In this document: one piece after another, positions 34,401-46,213 of the stretch
How positions within the stretch are numbered: the stretch's first letter is position 1
Layout: every line of letters starts with the position of its first letter
Origin: Vandiemenella viatica
Lineage: Eukaryota > Arthropoda > Insecta > Orthoptera > Morabidae
Direction of reading: 5' to 3'
Assembly: GCA_031002005.1 (NCBI GenBank)
Contig: CM061920.1
Location: forward strand, 119,960,095 to 120,024,094
DNA: 64,000 nucleotides
Made by a program: the position numbers and the translations under genes
The notes under the pieces: model-generated
Told to the model about the DNA's origin: nothing
What the model saw: only the letters and a program-made list of their open reading frames with translations
The model's database searches: none

Positions 34401-37400
34401 TGTTTATGTGACCTTACAACTGGGTTGTTGTAGGGCCTAGCCATTAAAATTGTCTTACTGAAGGAGAGACTTGCCCAATTTAAAAGCAGGGGAAGGTAGA
34501 TCCACTGCACACCCTAGCTGAAGGCAGGACAACAGTGACAAACAAGACTAACATAGGTTTACAATATTGCTGTTTAAATTGAGCTATTTGTCAAGGTAGA
34601 TGTATATACACCAAGGTTTACTGCATGGTTGGCTTGGCCTTGGAGAACATGTGGGGGAGGATAGGGGTGATATATGACTAAGGTTTTTACTGAATTATTT
34701 TAAAGTGTGTTCATGTTTTGTGTTCTGGCCCTTCAGCCTTCATATGTGCTAAGTGATGGGTTATTTTCCCCATCCTCCTAGCTGTTAATTTCCCAATAAC
34801 ACTGCCACTGTTATTTAAAATATTACACACTAATTTAAACATCAGCTCTGGTGAGCAGGTTTGTGTTGGAGAGTTAGTGAGGGTAGAAGATACAGGTATA
34901 ACAGAATGAAGATTGTTGTGTGTTACCCTGAAATCTGATGGTTGTCTAGCACCTATTTGTACTAGGAGGCCAGTTTCCACCTTCTGAGTTCAGAATGGCT
35001 GGACCGGCATGAATACTGTAATTTTAATGCATTATGTGGATAACCAGTTTGTCTTGTTGTTACTGTTAAATGTATGTTGCTACTAACTCTATTATGACTT
35101 GCACTGATTTCTCTCTGTTTGATCGAAATCTTCAGCTGTTGATATCTGTTTGACATCAATATGTGGGTTGCTGTGTGATCGGAGGTTTCATCAATTTTAC
35201 CTACTGGTCTGTGCAATAAAATATTAAGTTGGTTCAGAAGTACCTGATTGTTGCTACCTAAGTATCAGCATAGTTCCAAGTTGAAACAGTTATGGACTTT
35301 AAAGTGACATATGTCGAGTGAATGTGTAGGATTCCCTGTCTGATTAATTTATAATTTTAATTGAAAGACTAGGACGATTATTGATGGTTACTGACTGCAA
35401 TAGATCAGTTGGCTGTCTGAGGCAATAAACCTATATTCTTCTGTCGACCAAAACCAAATGAGACCAAGTTTAACTGCCATCTGTCACAATTAAGTATTGC
35501 TGAGAGCACAGTATTTACCTTGTGTTGGAAAATTGTTCCGATCTGCTGATGCCAGATTCCTCTCGTTGAACCAACAATTCCTGGCATGTACACCATGCAG
35601 GCTAACTTGTGAAACTGAATACAACCCTAAATATTAACTTATGTCTATTACAGTATGCATGTGGTTCCCTCCTACAGAAATCTTTTCCTAGACTGCCTAG
35701 AGCAGTCATGTTTAAATAAAATCTACCTGAAACCCCTTATGTGGCTTGGAATTATGACATTTTTATGAGATCTGGACCCTGGTCTTAGCTTCCTGGACAA
35801 TCTCAATGCCTTTAATTTCCTGACTTCTATTGAGCCTATGCTCACACCCAGACCGCTTTCCAGGGTGTGAGTTTGTTCCTATGCAGTGGCCACGTGAGTT
35901 CTGCATTCCACACAAAACATACCCACTTACAATAGCATTTTCATTTTGACAGTTGCCATCTTTGTCACACCAAATGCTGCCTCCCCTGCAGTCTTGGCAT
36001 TCATGGTAGTCCATACATTCTAACAACATCTGCCAGAACTGATGTCTCACAACTGCCACTGGATTTAGTTCACTAACTATCATGTGTCACATCACAACTG
36101 GCACAGCCTATTAGCCACCATAAGCTCTCAAAAACTGATCATCACTCAGGCCTTGAATACTTTGGTAAGGCTACGATTTCCTTCTAGTCTGTCTGGAAAT
36201 TAGATCGTTCCTCCCCATGCTTTCCCGTTCCGTATGAGGACATGCTTCTGTAGATCCCTTAACCTCAGCCAACTGTTATTCCACAAAAATGGTTTTCCCA
36301 CATCAATAGACATCTCCAGTGATCTTTCCCATTCAATAGAGCCTGCTGCAAGGTGTGCAACATACACCAGGCATCCACCACGTTCACCAACCCAGTCACC
36401 AGGCAAAGCTTTCCCATCATAAGACAAGCTACTTCCAAAGCCTTCCATGCAACTACTACATAGGTCTGACCATGTATTAGTTGTCCATACAATAAATTGC
36501 TACAAACAGTATTCACCCAGAATTCTGACTACCCACCCAGCTGCTCTGCCACCACATGATACCAACAATTTCAATTCTTGCTTTGTCATCCCTGCCACCA
36601 GTAACAGCCCCTCTGAATTCTGAAAGTGAGAACTAACCTACCGGTGCAAACTGCATACAAGGCAGCAGTGGTCTCGAACATCAAAATGTGAAATCGATAG
36701 ATCTGCCTGTATAGTATAGCAGACTATTCAGAGAATAATTACTCTTAGGAAACAATTGGTAGCTATAGAGACCGGAAGACAACAAGAGAGCAGAAGTTCT
36801 GGCGAGCGATAGACAAAGTTAGTTCGCATTTTGGGCATGTTGAAATGAAGTTACTGTCAGCAAAGGACCTGGGTAATTCTTCGGTTTGTTTATAAATGAA
36901 ATAAGGCGAAATAAATGTCAAGTGAATAATAAGAAAGACTATTATTATTATGATTGTTCGTCACAAGACCTTAAAAATGATTTTGTACTCCTGACGATAT
37001 ATCAATCCATATTAAAAACAAAACAACAAGGAGTTTATAAAATATAACATTGGCGACTTAATAAAATGTATGGCAAATAATATACAACACCTGCTAAAAT
37101 CAGTATACTTGTACCCAAAATCAGTATATGAAAAAAAATATAACCCTAATAACCACATTTTGCTGGGCAGTTTGTCACATATTTTACTACCAGATTTGGA
37201 ACTTCAAGACTTGCTTCCAATTTGATACCAAACAGTGTGGAAAATTGATGGCAATCTGCTGTCACAACTGGACGCTAAATAAGTCATAAAAAGTTGGAAA
37301 GAAAATTTTGGTTTCAACTTGCATTCAAAGGTGGACTTGGTTTTCATATTACCTTTCTAGCTTCGTATAGTATAAATTGAAGTCTGAAGATGACAGTAAG

Positions 37401-37606
37401 GGTATTTTTTGAAGTTAAAGTATGAAATACAAGTTATTTAACAAGTTATTGCACTACTACATTACTTTATTTTAAACTTATTTATCTTTGTCAAATAGTA
37501 GGGAAATTACAGGACATATTATAAATTTAAAACTAATTCCATAATTTTTGTAAAAAAATTTTATATCATGAATAAGCATTAGTCAATACTAGTAAAATAT
37601 AAAAAA
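34401..37606. other. Counterpart of 17521-20700, no recognised gene
   Basis: Contains the second copies of the two unrecognised minus-strand frames (36083-35763 and 36448-36200) and an extra 38-base stretch at about 35724-35757 not seen in the first copy. Otherwise nothing recognised. Confidence 0.45.
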
Positions 37607-37620
37607 AAACAACAGACTTA

Positions 37621-37974
37621 AAATAAGATAGGATAGGGAAAATAAACAGTTACCCGTCACTTACCACAGATGAAGGCAGGAGGGCGAGACACGTAAAAAC
37701 ACAAAAACAAAAGAATTACACAATATTTCGACTTAAGTCTTATTCATGTAGGAGGCGAGACATATGGCAGGGGGAAAGATGTGGTCACATCCGAGCCCGC
37801 CTACATGAATAAGACTTAAGTCGAAATATTGTGTAATTCTTTTGTTTTTGTGTTTTTACGTGTCTCGCCCTCCTGCCTTCATCTGTGGTAAGTGACGGGT
37901 AACTGTTTATTTTCCCTATCCTATCTTATTTTCAGTGCCTCGCGGCAGTTTCTTTGTTTCCTTTATCCAATTGT
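37621..37974. mobile_element. Foldback insertion, second copy only
   Basis: Two nearly perfect inverted arms of about 133 bp (37621-37753 and 37800-37933) enclose a spacer of about 46 bp; about 41 bases of non-palindromic tail follow. A 14-bp duplication, AAACAACAGACTTA, flanks it at 37607-37620 and 37975-37988, and the empty site is visible at about 20688-20702. The arms contain ACAATATTTCGACTTAAGTC, whose core recurs in the elements at 41085 and 63590. The long duplication resembles LINE-mediated insertion more than cut-and-paste. No coding capacity. Confidence 0.88.
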
Positions 37975-38159
37975 AAACAACAGACTTAGTAATTTGAAAT
38001 TCATTTATTAAGTGATTTAACAAAAATATTTTAACCACAATCAAATAGAAACACAAACATAAATATGCTTAATTTTGAAACTCTGTTGGCATGAACATTT
38101 CACTTCACTACTGAAGAAGTTGCAATACGAACACTTTCTCTAACAGCAGATCTAGAATT

Positions 38160-38560
38160 AATGAAACTGGTGTGCTCTTCATATTTTCATTCAGTGATGT
38201 CATATGGCATATTTTTTTTTTTTGGCGGGGGGGGGGGGGGGTAGAAGCTTCACAAAGGAACAAAGTTTTTATTGCGCATAAAAGAGCTATTAGGATGCTG
38301 TGTAGGGTAAAACCAAGAACTTCTTGCAGACAGCTCTTTAAAAAAACTCGATATTCTTACAATGACTTCTCAGTATATATATTCTCTCATGTGCTTTGTC
38401 ATAGAACATTACCTGTTTACATCTAATTCACAGGTACACCATTTCAGTACAAGAAACAAAAATAACTTTCACAAAACACAAACATCTCTGTTATTAATAC
38501 AAAGAGGAGTTAATTATTCTGGGATACGTCTCTTTAATAAACTTCCCTAGATGTATTTAA
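38160..38560 (+). pseudogene. LINE-C RT C-terminal fragment, second copy
   Basis: Counterpart of 20885-21290. A run of T followed by about 15 G at 38210-38240 replaces the short T/G stretch of the first copy, either real slippage or a sequencing artefact. About 12 bases after KLP are missing. The rest, to 39360, shows nothing recognised. Confidence 0.6.
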
Positions 38561-40169
38561 AGAAAAACTGAGAGATTATCTTACTGGCAACTCCTTTTAA
38601 TTTGAACAAAATTAACTGTATTCAATATGATGTATTGCAAAACTCGGTTGTAAAAATTAATGTTTATTTTCATTCTCTTTATTTGCCTTTGTAACGTATA
38701 ATTGTTTTCATTATGATTATGACTCATATTGTATGTTTGTGTATTAACCATTACATGTTTCACATCCCAGATGTTGTTCTTCAGCAGGGATTGTAAAGTA
38801 CCTTTTAGTTTACAAAAAGCACTCCCACTAGCTACCCATAGCAGTAAAATATTCTATAGATCAATTGTAAAGTTGCCTATGTTGGACTTAGAAATTTCAA
38901 GAAGAGTAATTGTCAACCTGAAGGAATTTTCCTGTAATCTTTCCTACAGTGACAATTCACCATAAAAATAATTTAAAATTTTGTATTTATCATATACAGA
39001 AACGTCTATTTTAAGAGATATTTTGGTTTGTTCACGTTTTGAAACATGCGATCAGAAAAGTAAAAATCTAAGATTTGAAATATCTTCAAATTGAGTAAAG
39101 CTACAGCTGATCTTTTATCACCAGCTATAGTCGGCACTGTTCCGGATATTTTGGTAGTAAAATTAAGTAATTCGGCCAAGTTTAATTAGTAGTAATAATT
39201 AAGAGAAAAATATTATCTTTTTAATTAAAAGGAATATTAATTTGAAATTTATATTAGTAGATAGCCCAAATTGAGACGATTACGAATATATAACGGTTTT
39301 GGTAAAAAGTTTAAGCATTTGTCTGGTAATTAAGTTTTTGAAAATAGATTGTCGCCGATTGTTCTACATCTATACTCTGCATATCACAAATAGTGATGTG
39401 CCGGATCGTTAAAAATGTATATCCGCGGATACGGATACAGATACGGATCATTATTGTCTAGGTCCGCGAATACGGATACGGATACAGATCTCAACTTTCT
39501 CAACTTGGACCGACAGTGGAAAAGTCGTCAACTACGATCTATTATCAACGAACATCCAGCATATGCAACGTGTTTTGACCTTGCACTGGGTGTGTTTATG
39601 TATATTTTTTAATTTAATTTAAGGATGACTGCGTAGATTATATACGTTTCTGTTTTTTTGGAAGTTGTAAGTTAAATTAAAATAAAAACAATTTATACAA
39701 AAAAAATTATAGTAGTGTAATATTGAAATATTTTACGACAGTAAATGTCGAATCTGCTAAATACAAACTCTGTGAAGGAATGTATTCCCTATGAATGTAC
39801 AACTTTCTTATAAATTCAACTTCAGACGAAACACCCACAAAAATATGAATTATTATTAACAGAAGACTCCGTTAAGAAAACATTTAGCAGGGAACGTCTT
39901 TAAAAACGGTAAAAAGAGAATTTAGGAAATCATTTTTTAACGAATACATAGAAAAAGTCAAAATGTGAGATAATAAAAAAATAAAATTTATTTAAAACTA
40001 TTTAATTGCAGAAATGATAGCTTCATCTGGATTATCTTTTCAACAATAGAAGATTTTGGGTTCCGACGATTGCTGGATAATGTTATTGCAAATTATGTGC
40101 TAAAAGGCAGGAAATATTTTACGGAATTTATCTGCAGCGAACTTTAGGATCGAAAATAAAGACGTGTTG

Positions 40170-40710
40170 AAGGATTTTGAGAGATTTTCCTTCACATCCC
40201 ATGTCTGGTAGGCTTTTTGGTAAGATGTTTCATTGGTATCCAGAACATTACAAAAGATTTTATAAGGGAAAATATCGTTTTAAAGCGGAGATACTTGAAG
40301 AACGCCAAACGGGAGATTACATTTCGGAAATATTTCAAAATATGTTTGAAGGTTGGGGAATCCAAAACAGAATGTGCACTGCATGGTAAGAGATAAAGGA
40401 TCCAATATGAAGAGTTCCTGCACTTTATGTGACGTAGATAATATTGATTCTGCAGCACATCAGCTGCACCTGATTGTTAAAAAAGCCGATTACAATAATA
40501 GTAAAAAACATTTGAGGTCTATGACACATGGGTTGCACATATTTATCATCACCTGTAACAAGCGTTCCAAGTGAGCAGTTTTTCAGGGCAGCAGGAATAA
40601 TTTATGATGCTCATCGTAATAGACTTTTGGGTGACAAAAATGCCAATTTAATCTTTTTGAAGTACAATTTACCAAACTTAATGTTAAATATAGCACTTAT
40701 TTTTTTTTAG
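40170..40710 (+). pseudogene. hAT transposase remnant
   Basis: Only parts of a hAT transposase remain. One frame reads EERQTGDYISEIFQNMFEGW; after a frameshift near 40370 the next reads VHCMVRDKGSNMK..AAHQLHLIV, matching the catalytic-domain TDNASNM and C/AHxLxL motifs. The last part, YLSSPVTSVPSEQFFRAAG then RNRLLGDKNANLIFLKYNLP (40535-40680), is the C-terminal dimerisation domain. The BED finger and first catalytic region are missing. It cannot encode an active enzyme. Confidence 0.85.
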
Positions 40711-40924
40711 TTTCTGTAAAAGTGATTATTTCATCTGATGTAAACACTTTAGCAGTACCTTAAACATAATTTCAGCTAACAAATCACAAAGATTAGAGGC
40801 CTGATCTCACAATAAAGATAGTTGAAATAATACCTTAAAACTTACTACAGTGGTAAGTTACCAGTTACCTTTGGTAAACTAGTAAAATAAATGTAAGAAC
40901 GAAGACTTTTCCGTTGTACGACTG

Positions 40925-41132
40925 TAATGAAGTCTTCACGGGTGTACCGCCGGATTGTGTTGTGAAAACACGATATTTTGACTACTAGCTCCGCCATCTT
41001 CACAGATAGGGTATCTTTGGGTCAGCCGACCAGTGCAGATGTCTCCACACCTGATGAAGACGGCGGAGCTAGTGGTCGAAATATTGTGTTTCCACAACAC
41101 AATCTGGCGGTACACCCGTGAAGACTTTATTG
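40925..41132. mobile_element. Foldback element inside the hAT
   Basis: Arms of about 75-80 bp, AAGTCTTCACGGGTGTACCG.. and its inverse ..CGGTACACCCGTGAAGACTT, flank a spacer of about 45 bp. The right arm reads CCTGATGAAGACGGCGGAGC then AGTGGTCGAAATATTGTGTT. The ACAATATTTCG core is shared with the foldbacks at 37621 and 63531. The arms differ at several positions, so this copy is older than the one at 37621. Confidence 0.75.
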
Positions 41133-41229
41133 GGGTAAAATATATGTTTAAATAATTAATTTTTGCAATATAAATGTGCCAGACATGAGCTTTTAAGAAG
41201 TATGAAGTAATTGGAATTGAAGTTAATAG

Positions 41230-41357
41230 GGTGAATGCCGAGATGCTTCCTTCAAAAAGGCCATGGCCGAATTCCTTCCCATTCCTTGCCCCCATCCTTT
41301 CCCGTCTCTAAAGACCTAGTTGTTATAGGAGACGTTAAGCAGTTAAAAAAAAAAAAA
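41230..41357 (+). mobile_element. 5'-truncated SINE inside the hAT
   Basis: The SINE body from GGTGAATGCCGAGATGCTTCC to the A-tail is flanked by GAAGTTAATAG on both sides (41219-41229 and 41358-41368), an 11-bp target-site duplication. The tRNA head is missing. Confidence 0.88.
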
Positions 41358-41545
41358 GAAGTTAATAGTATTTCATAGCTAGATATCTTTAACATTTTAT
41401 ATACGTGCTTAGTGAAATTCTTTACAAAAGATCCGTTAAAGATCCGCTAAAAAAGTAACGGATACGGATACAGATCTTTTTTTCCCCTCGGATATCCGTG
41501 AATACGGATACGGATTCGGATATCCGGCACATCACTAATCACAAA

Positions 41546-43225
41546 TACTGTGGGTGGCAGAGGGTGCTAAGCACCATTCCTAATTCTGCACATCCAATCC
41601 CGAACAGATCGAGGAAAGAAAGAATACATAAATGAATCAGTACGGCATCTTATTTCTCTAATCTTATCCCTCCTGTCATTACGACCTAAATAGGTTGGCA
41701 GAAGAAGTATTTCATTGCACTCGTAACTTCTCTAATGTGTCAATCAATCCCTTGTGATACGGATCCCAAATTCCACAACAGTATTCCAAATGCGGACGCA
41801 CTAATGTTTTGTACACTATTTCCTTTGTATGAGCGTTACAACTTCTCAAAATACGTCCTATGAATCGTAGTTTGGAATTAGCTTTGCCTACAAAGGAAGT
41901 TATGTGCAAGTCCCATTTCATGTTGCTTTGTACTGTTACGCCTAAATACTTCAGGGAACCCACAGTGTCAACAACTGAATTGTTAACTTTGTACTCCTGA
42001 GCAAGCGGGATCTTTTTATTACTTATGTGCATTGCCTTGCACTTTTTACAGTTAAGTGTAAGCTGCCATTCACGGCACCATTCCAAAATAACATCCAGAT
42101 CGTGCTGAATTTCTAAGCAATCGTCGGAGCACCTCACTTCCCTATAAATAAGCGCATCATCAGCAAAAAATCGCATCCCACAATTAATGTTGTCACCAAG
42201 ATCGTTTATAAAAATTAAGAAAAGAAGTGGTCCTATTACACTTCCTTGAGGAACGCCCGAAGTAACATCTAGTTTAGAAGAGGCTTCCCCGTCTACAACA
42301 ACATACTGTGACCGACCAGTTAGAAAATCGCGTATCCGTTCGCAAATCTGAGTCAAAAGCTTTCTGAAAATCCAAGAAAATAGCATCAACTTGTGATCCT
42401 GCATCAATAACTTTCATTACATCATGCGAAAATAGAGCCAGTTGCGTTTCACATGATCGGTTCTTCCGAAATCCGTGTTGGAATGCTGTAAGTAACTCGT
42501 TTTCTTCTAGAAACTTCATAACGTTAGAGCATATGACATGCTCCAGAATTCTACTGCAAACAAACGTTAGCGATATCGGTCGATAATTCCTAGGATCTCT
42601 CCGATCTCCTTTCTTGAAAACGGGAATCACCTGCGCAATTTTCCAGTCAGAAGGTACTTTTCTTTCCTCTAAAGATTTACGAAATATATCTGACAGAAAC
42701 GGTTCTATTTCTTCCGCGTATTCCGAAAATACTCTTACTGGTATACCATCGGGACCCGGTGCTTTCCCCCACTTCAGGAGCTTTAATTGCTTTATGATAC
42801 CTACACTATCAATTTGTACTGGATCCATCTCAAATTGAACACGCCGTGGAAAAACGGGAATGTTTTCCATGTTTTCGTCAGTGAAGGAATTTTTAAATTC
42901 GGCGTTAAATACGGTAGCCTTGTTGCGGCTGTCATCAACTTCCCGACCGTCTTGTAGTAGAACTGGCATATTGTTGTCACAACCATTATTTTTTTTTTAC
43001 ATACGACCAATATTTCTTTGGATTTGCAATGAGGCTCTTGGAAAGTGAGTTGCATCGAAAGTCATTAAAGGCCTCGCGCATCGCATTCTTGACCTGTCCT
43101 CTTGTCTCGGCTAGCTTTTCTAAATCACTCCTATACATCGTCCTTCTTGAGCGTGCATGAATCTTCCTTTGCTTTTTAAGTAACCTTGTTGTTGAAGCGC
43201 GTAAAAATTCCACCAAGTTGGTCAT
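41546..43225 (-). mobile_element. CR1/L2-like LINE-A, second copy
   Basis: Same RT blocks as at 22075-25075 (KAPGPDGIPV, GVPQGSVIGP, FFADDA near 42160) and an added KYLGVTVQSNMKWDLHI..HLEYCCGIWDP stretch left intact because LINE-C is absent here. Two internal deletions relative to the first copy, about 52 bases (near 42347) and 166 bases (near 41729), have short shared bases at their breakpoints. The 3' tail lies beyond the hAT at 39364-39390, one TACATC unit shorter than in the first copy. Confidence 0.8.
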
Positions 43226-43397
43226 GTGATGACTTTAATTTTAAGATTATAGAAACCCTTTGGAATGATAAATTAAATTAAAACAGATAGAACATGGCAA
43301 TAGAAAGTCCCTGTAAAAATGTCAAGTTAAACTATTTTGTACTTTTGGAGATATTAATTAAAGAAAGATTCGCCAAGGTCATAGGCTCTGGGAAGTC

Positions 43398-43440
43398 TAT
43401 AAAAGATCGTGCAGTAAGCTCACGTTGTCTCAGTCTGGTC
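43398..43440 (+). promoter_or_regulatory. TATA plus initiator-like pair
   Basis: TATAAAAG at 43398-43405 is followed by TCAGTC at 43430-43435, an arthropod initiator consensus, at slightly more than the usual spacing. The first copy has the TATA box but lacks the TCAGTC because of a small deletion. No transcript body can be identified downstream, so this is a weak call. Confidence 0.2.
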
Positions 43441-44959
43441 TCATTCTTACGCCGGAAAGTGATCGCGCAACTCCACACTAGTTAGCGGTAGCGATTTAAG
43501 CAAGTTCTAACATGCCGTAATACTCACTAATGTTAGGGGGACTTTGTGATTTTTTGTCTTCTCGTAGAATTGTACTTAATCTGCAATCTTCAAAGAAACT
43601 GTTGTCCGATGCTTTATTCAGATATCTGGTACCGACAATGTACGAGGGAACTATTGTCAAGAATATAAGTATTTCATTATTCTCAAACTGTGTTCAATGA
43701 CTTTATCTTGTTTACCCTTCACATTTGGGGATTATTAATACGAATGTGTGGCAGCCGATCTATTTACTGTAATATTATAGGTACCAGAGGGCTACACATG
43801 GTCACAAACTTACTTGTTCATAGTTCAGGTGAAGGTGTGCATTACCCCCATGCAGCCTTTTGGCCTGACATGATCCATGAAACAAGATTGATAAATAAAT
43901 ACAATCTTCATGATTGTACCAATATTCTTTGGACATAGTCGCAGTCATTTTTGAATTAATTTCGAAATCTCAACAATTGTGTCACTAAGCAGGCTTTTTG
44001 TATGTAACAGATTGATTCAGTAGACTGCCTATTTCGCTGTTTTGTTTTAATAAGATTAATATGAGAAAATATGCGTTCAGCACTGGTGGATGAATGAGGC
44101 ATTGATAAAATGGTAAATATGATAGTACACAACAAAGGAAACATTAGAGTGCCACACACTTTAGTAAACTGACATTATTCCAAAATAGTTCAGGTGTCAT
44201 CAGGAAAAGTTTCGATTTGTTCAGAGTTTTTTAAAAGACACCACTCTGTATCAATTTGTTGGAAATCATTGCTCTGAACAACTTTGCCAAGAGTCTGCTA
44301 ACAGGAATTACCAAAGCAGTTTTGCCAGTTTTAAAATTTGATGGTTCAATAATGTCTAAAACTTGTATTAGATTATTTTTCAACAGAATTTGCGCAGTTA
44401 TGTGCTGGCAAGCTTTGATATAAACACATTTACTTGATCTGGGTTTAGATTTAAACTAAGTAGTGTATACAGCACCATAATATACAACATCGATTCCATA
44501 ACATTTCTAGGAGTTTTAAAATCAACATTTTCAATTGGAATACTAGTTAAAAATTCTCTTTTTTTAAAAAGCAGTAAAATTTTTTCTTAATGTTTGACTT
44601 ATTTTGTCATATAAAATATGAATTTATGGGAGTTCTTATTGCATTTTATTTGTTTAGATCATTAATAATGATAAAACAAAATCAAGAAATTCCAAAAACA
44701 GTAATGTAGTGGGATCTTAGAGCTTTTGCAATGTATGTTCTGCAGCTAAAAGATGATCATTATTATATTCTTGGTCTGTGAAAAATACATTTAGAGCAGA
44801 AATTTGTTCCAATATTCATTTTGCTGCTGCGTGTACTGATAAACAGCGTGTCTGAGAGGGGTGAAGTATTTTATGTAATTGAAAGTCACAAAAAATATGA
44901 ATTTTTTTAACTCCAACTCTTTTTGTACTAGAAGAAAAGTAATTGTAAATGTCTCTTAA

Positions 44960-45584
44960 CCCTTTCCTACCGGCTATTGGAAAAAAAGGGAAATTTATAA
45001 TTTCAATTATATATTTGTATAAAGGTACTTGAAATTAAACACACAGGTTTTTTTCAATTTTTTTTTGGAACTCTAAGTGATAATTACTAAGCCGGTACTT
45101 ATAAGTACCGTCAGGGACTTTGTGTATCACATGATGTACAGAAATAGCAATTGAAATCAATTATGTTCATATTGGTATGAAATATTTGCCTCACGATATT
45201 AAAAAAAAAAAAACAATTCTTTTTGCTCATTCAGACACAAAAGACATTGTAGTGCAACATTTGGAATGATGTTTTTACTGTATTTTCTTCGTTCTACTTA
45301 CTTCACATCTTCATCAGATTTTTACAATTTAGGGACAGTTTCCAAATCTTACATTGTATTCATTGTAATGTCCCACTTGTTTTTTTTGGTCTGTATGCTG
45401 AAAACTTAGAAAATTAATTTTTCGGCAATTTCACGCAGAAATTTAAAAATAAATGTTGTCGTTGTCTTACTTAATCATACAGCAATACATCAACAGGCTT
45501 AAAAAATGCAGTGGACACTGGTATTGTCGAATTATATGGTGGTAAATACAGTGGTACTTATAAGTACCGTCAGGGAGGAAAGGG
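44960..45584. mobile_element. piggyBac-like MITE
   Basis: It is flanked by TTAA on both sides (44956-44959 and 45585-45588), starts CCCTTTCCTACCGG and ends AGGAAAGGG, as piggyBac elements do. The 16-bp palindrome GGTACTTATAAGTACC occurs twice, at 45094-45109 and 45553-45568, each followed by GTCAGGGA, as subterminal or internal binding sites. At 625 bp it has no transposase. Confidence 0.85.
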
Positions 45585-45849
45585 TTAATAGAACCTCTAC
45601 AAAGCTTGTCAGCACACAAGGATGAAATGAATGGCGTATGCACTTAAGTATAAAAATATCAAGAATTTTGCAGCAATGTTACAACAGAGTTATTACGCCC
45701 CATCAGATGCAAAACTCATTAGATTATTTTTGTATGGAAACTTCTAAAAAAGTTTAAGTGTTTAAGGATACTGCATTAGCAGCTTCTAATGGAATAAGAG
45801 TTAAAACAGAATCTTTGATGCAATGATTTTTCACATATCTCATGACTAA

Positions 45850-46213
45850 GGGAGCGTCCATAAACCACGTGGCACAGTCTGGAAAAAAGGGGGGTCTGGA
45901 AAGCTACGTGAGGGAGGGGGGAGGTCGTTCTGAACCATGCCATGTAGCTTCCCATCCATTTTATCTGTAGCAGTTAAAATGACGTGCAGAGCACATAACA
46001 GCATGTGGATATTTATTTAATTATCTGCATATGTAATTTACGATAGACTGACAAGGGAAAACAGTACAAAAGGTCTTCTGGAATCGATAGGGGAAAAGCT
46101 ACCTCCTACGTGAGTGGGGGGGGGGGGGGGATGGAGGCAAAAGCCACATGGGGGTTAGAGGAGGGGGGTTCACAGGGGGTCAAAATGGGGCTATGTTGTT
46201 TATGGACGCTCCC
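45850..46213. mobile_element. Harbinger-like MITE
   Basis: Perfect 16-bp termini GGGAGCGTCCATAAAC with the inverse at the right end, and a 3-bp TAA duplication (45847-45849, 46214-46216), fit PIF/Harbinger. It holds several G-runs (for example a 14-G run near 46113) and no coding frame. Confidence 0.82.

Larger units (their letters stand above)
39391..41537 (+). mobile_element. hAT element, second copy only
   Basis: Termini TAGTGATGTGCCGGAT and ATCCGGCACATCACTA are perfect inverted repeats, flanked by an exact 8-bp duplication ATCACAAA (39383-39390 and 41538-41545). The empty site is intact in the first copy at about 22098. Both subterminal regions carry tandem CGGATA-like hexamers (39421-39490 and 41455-41520), the kind of repeats hAT transposases bind. 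Inside are transposase remnants, a foldback and a truncated SINE. It interrupts the 3' tail of LINE-A. Confidence 0.93.
26712..43890. repeat. Second copy of the direct duplication
   Basis: Starts mid-element in Jockey ORF1 immediately after the gap and continues through LINE-B pieces, PUS10 exons 1-3, LINE-C, a hAT and LINE-A, in the same order as the first copy. The sequence beyond 43890 (starting ATAAATAAATACAATC) has no counterpart because the first copy stops at the gap. Confidence 0.95.

Noticed and set aside
41051..41115. Canonical hammerhead ribozyme
   Set aside because: CTGATGA and GAAA are present but helix II has an unpaired base and two extra bases precede the third stem, so only a hammerhead-like claim is made.
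43398..43440. A definite core promoter
   Set aside because: The TATA to initiator spacing is a little long, the other copy lacks the initiator, and no transcript unit is visible; kept only as a weak call.
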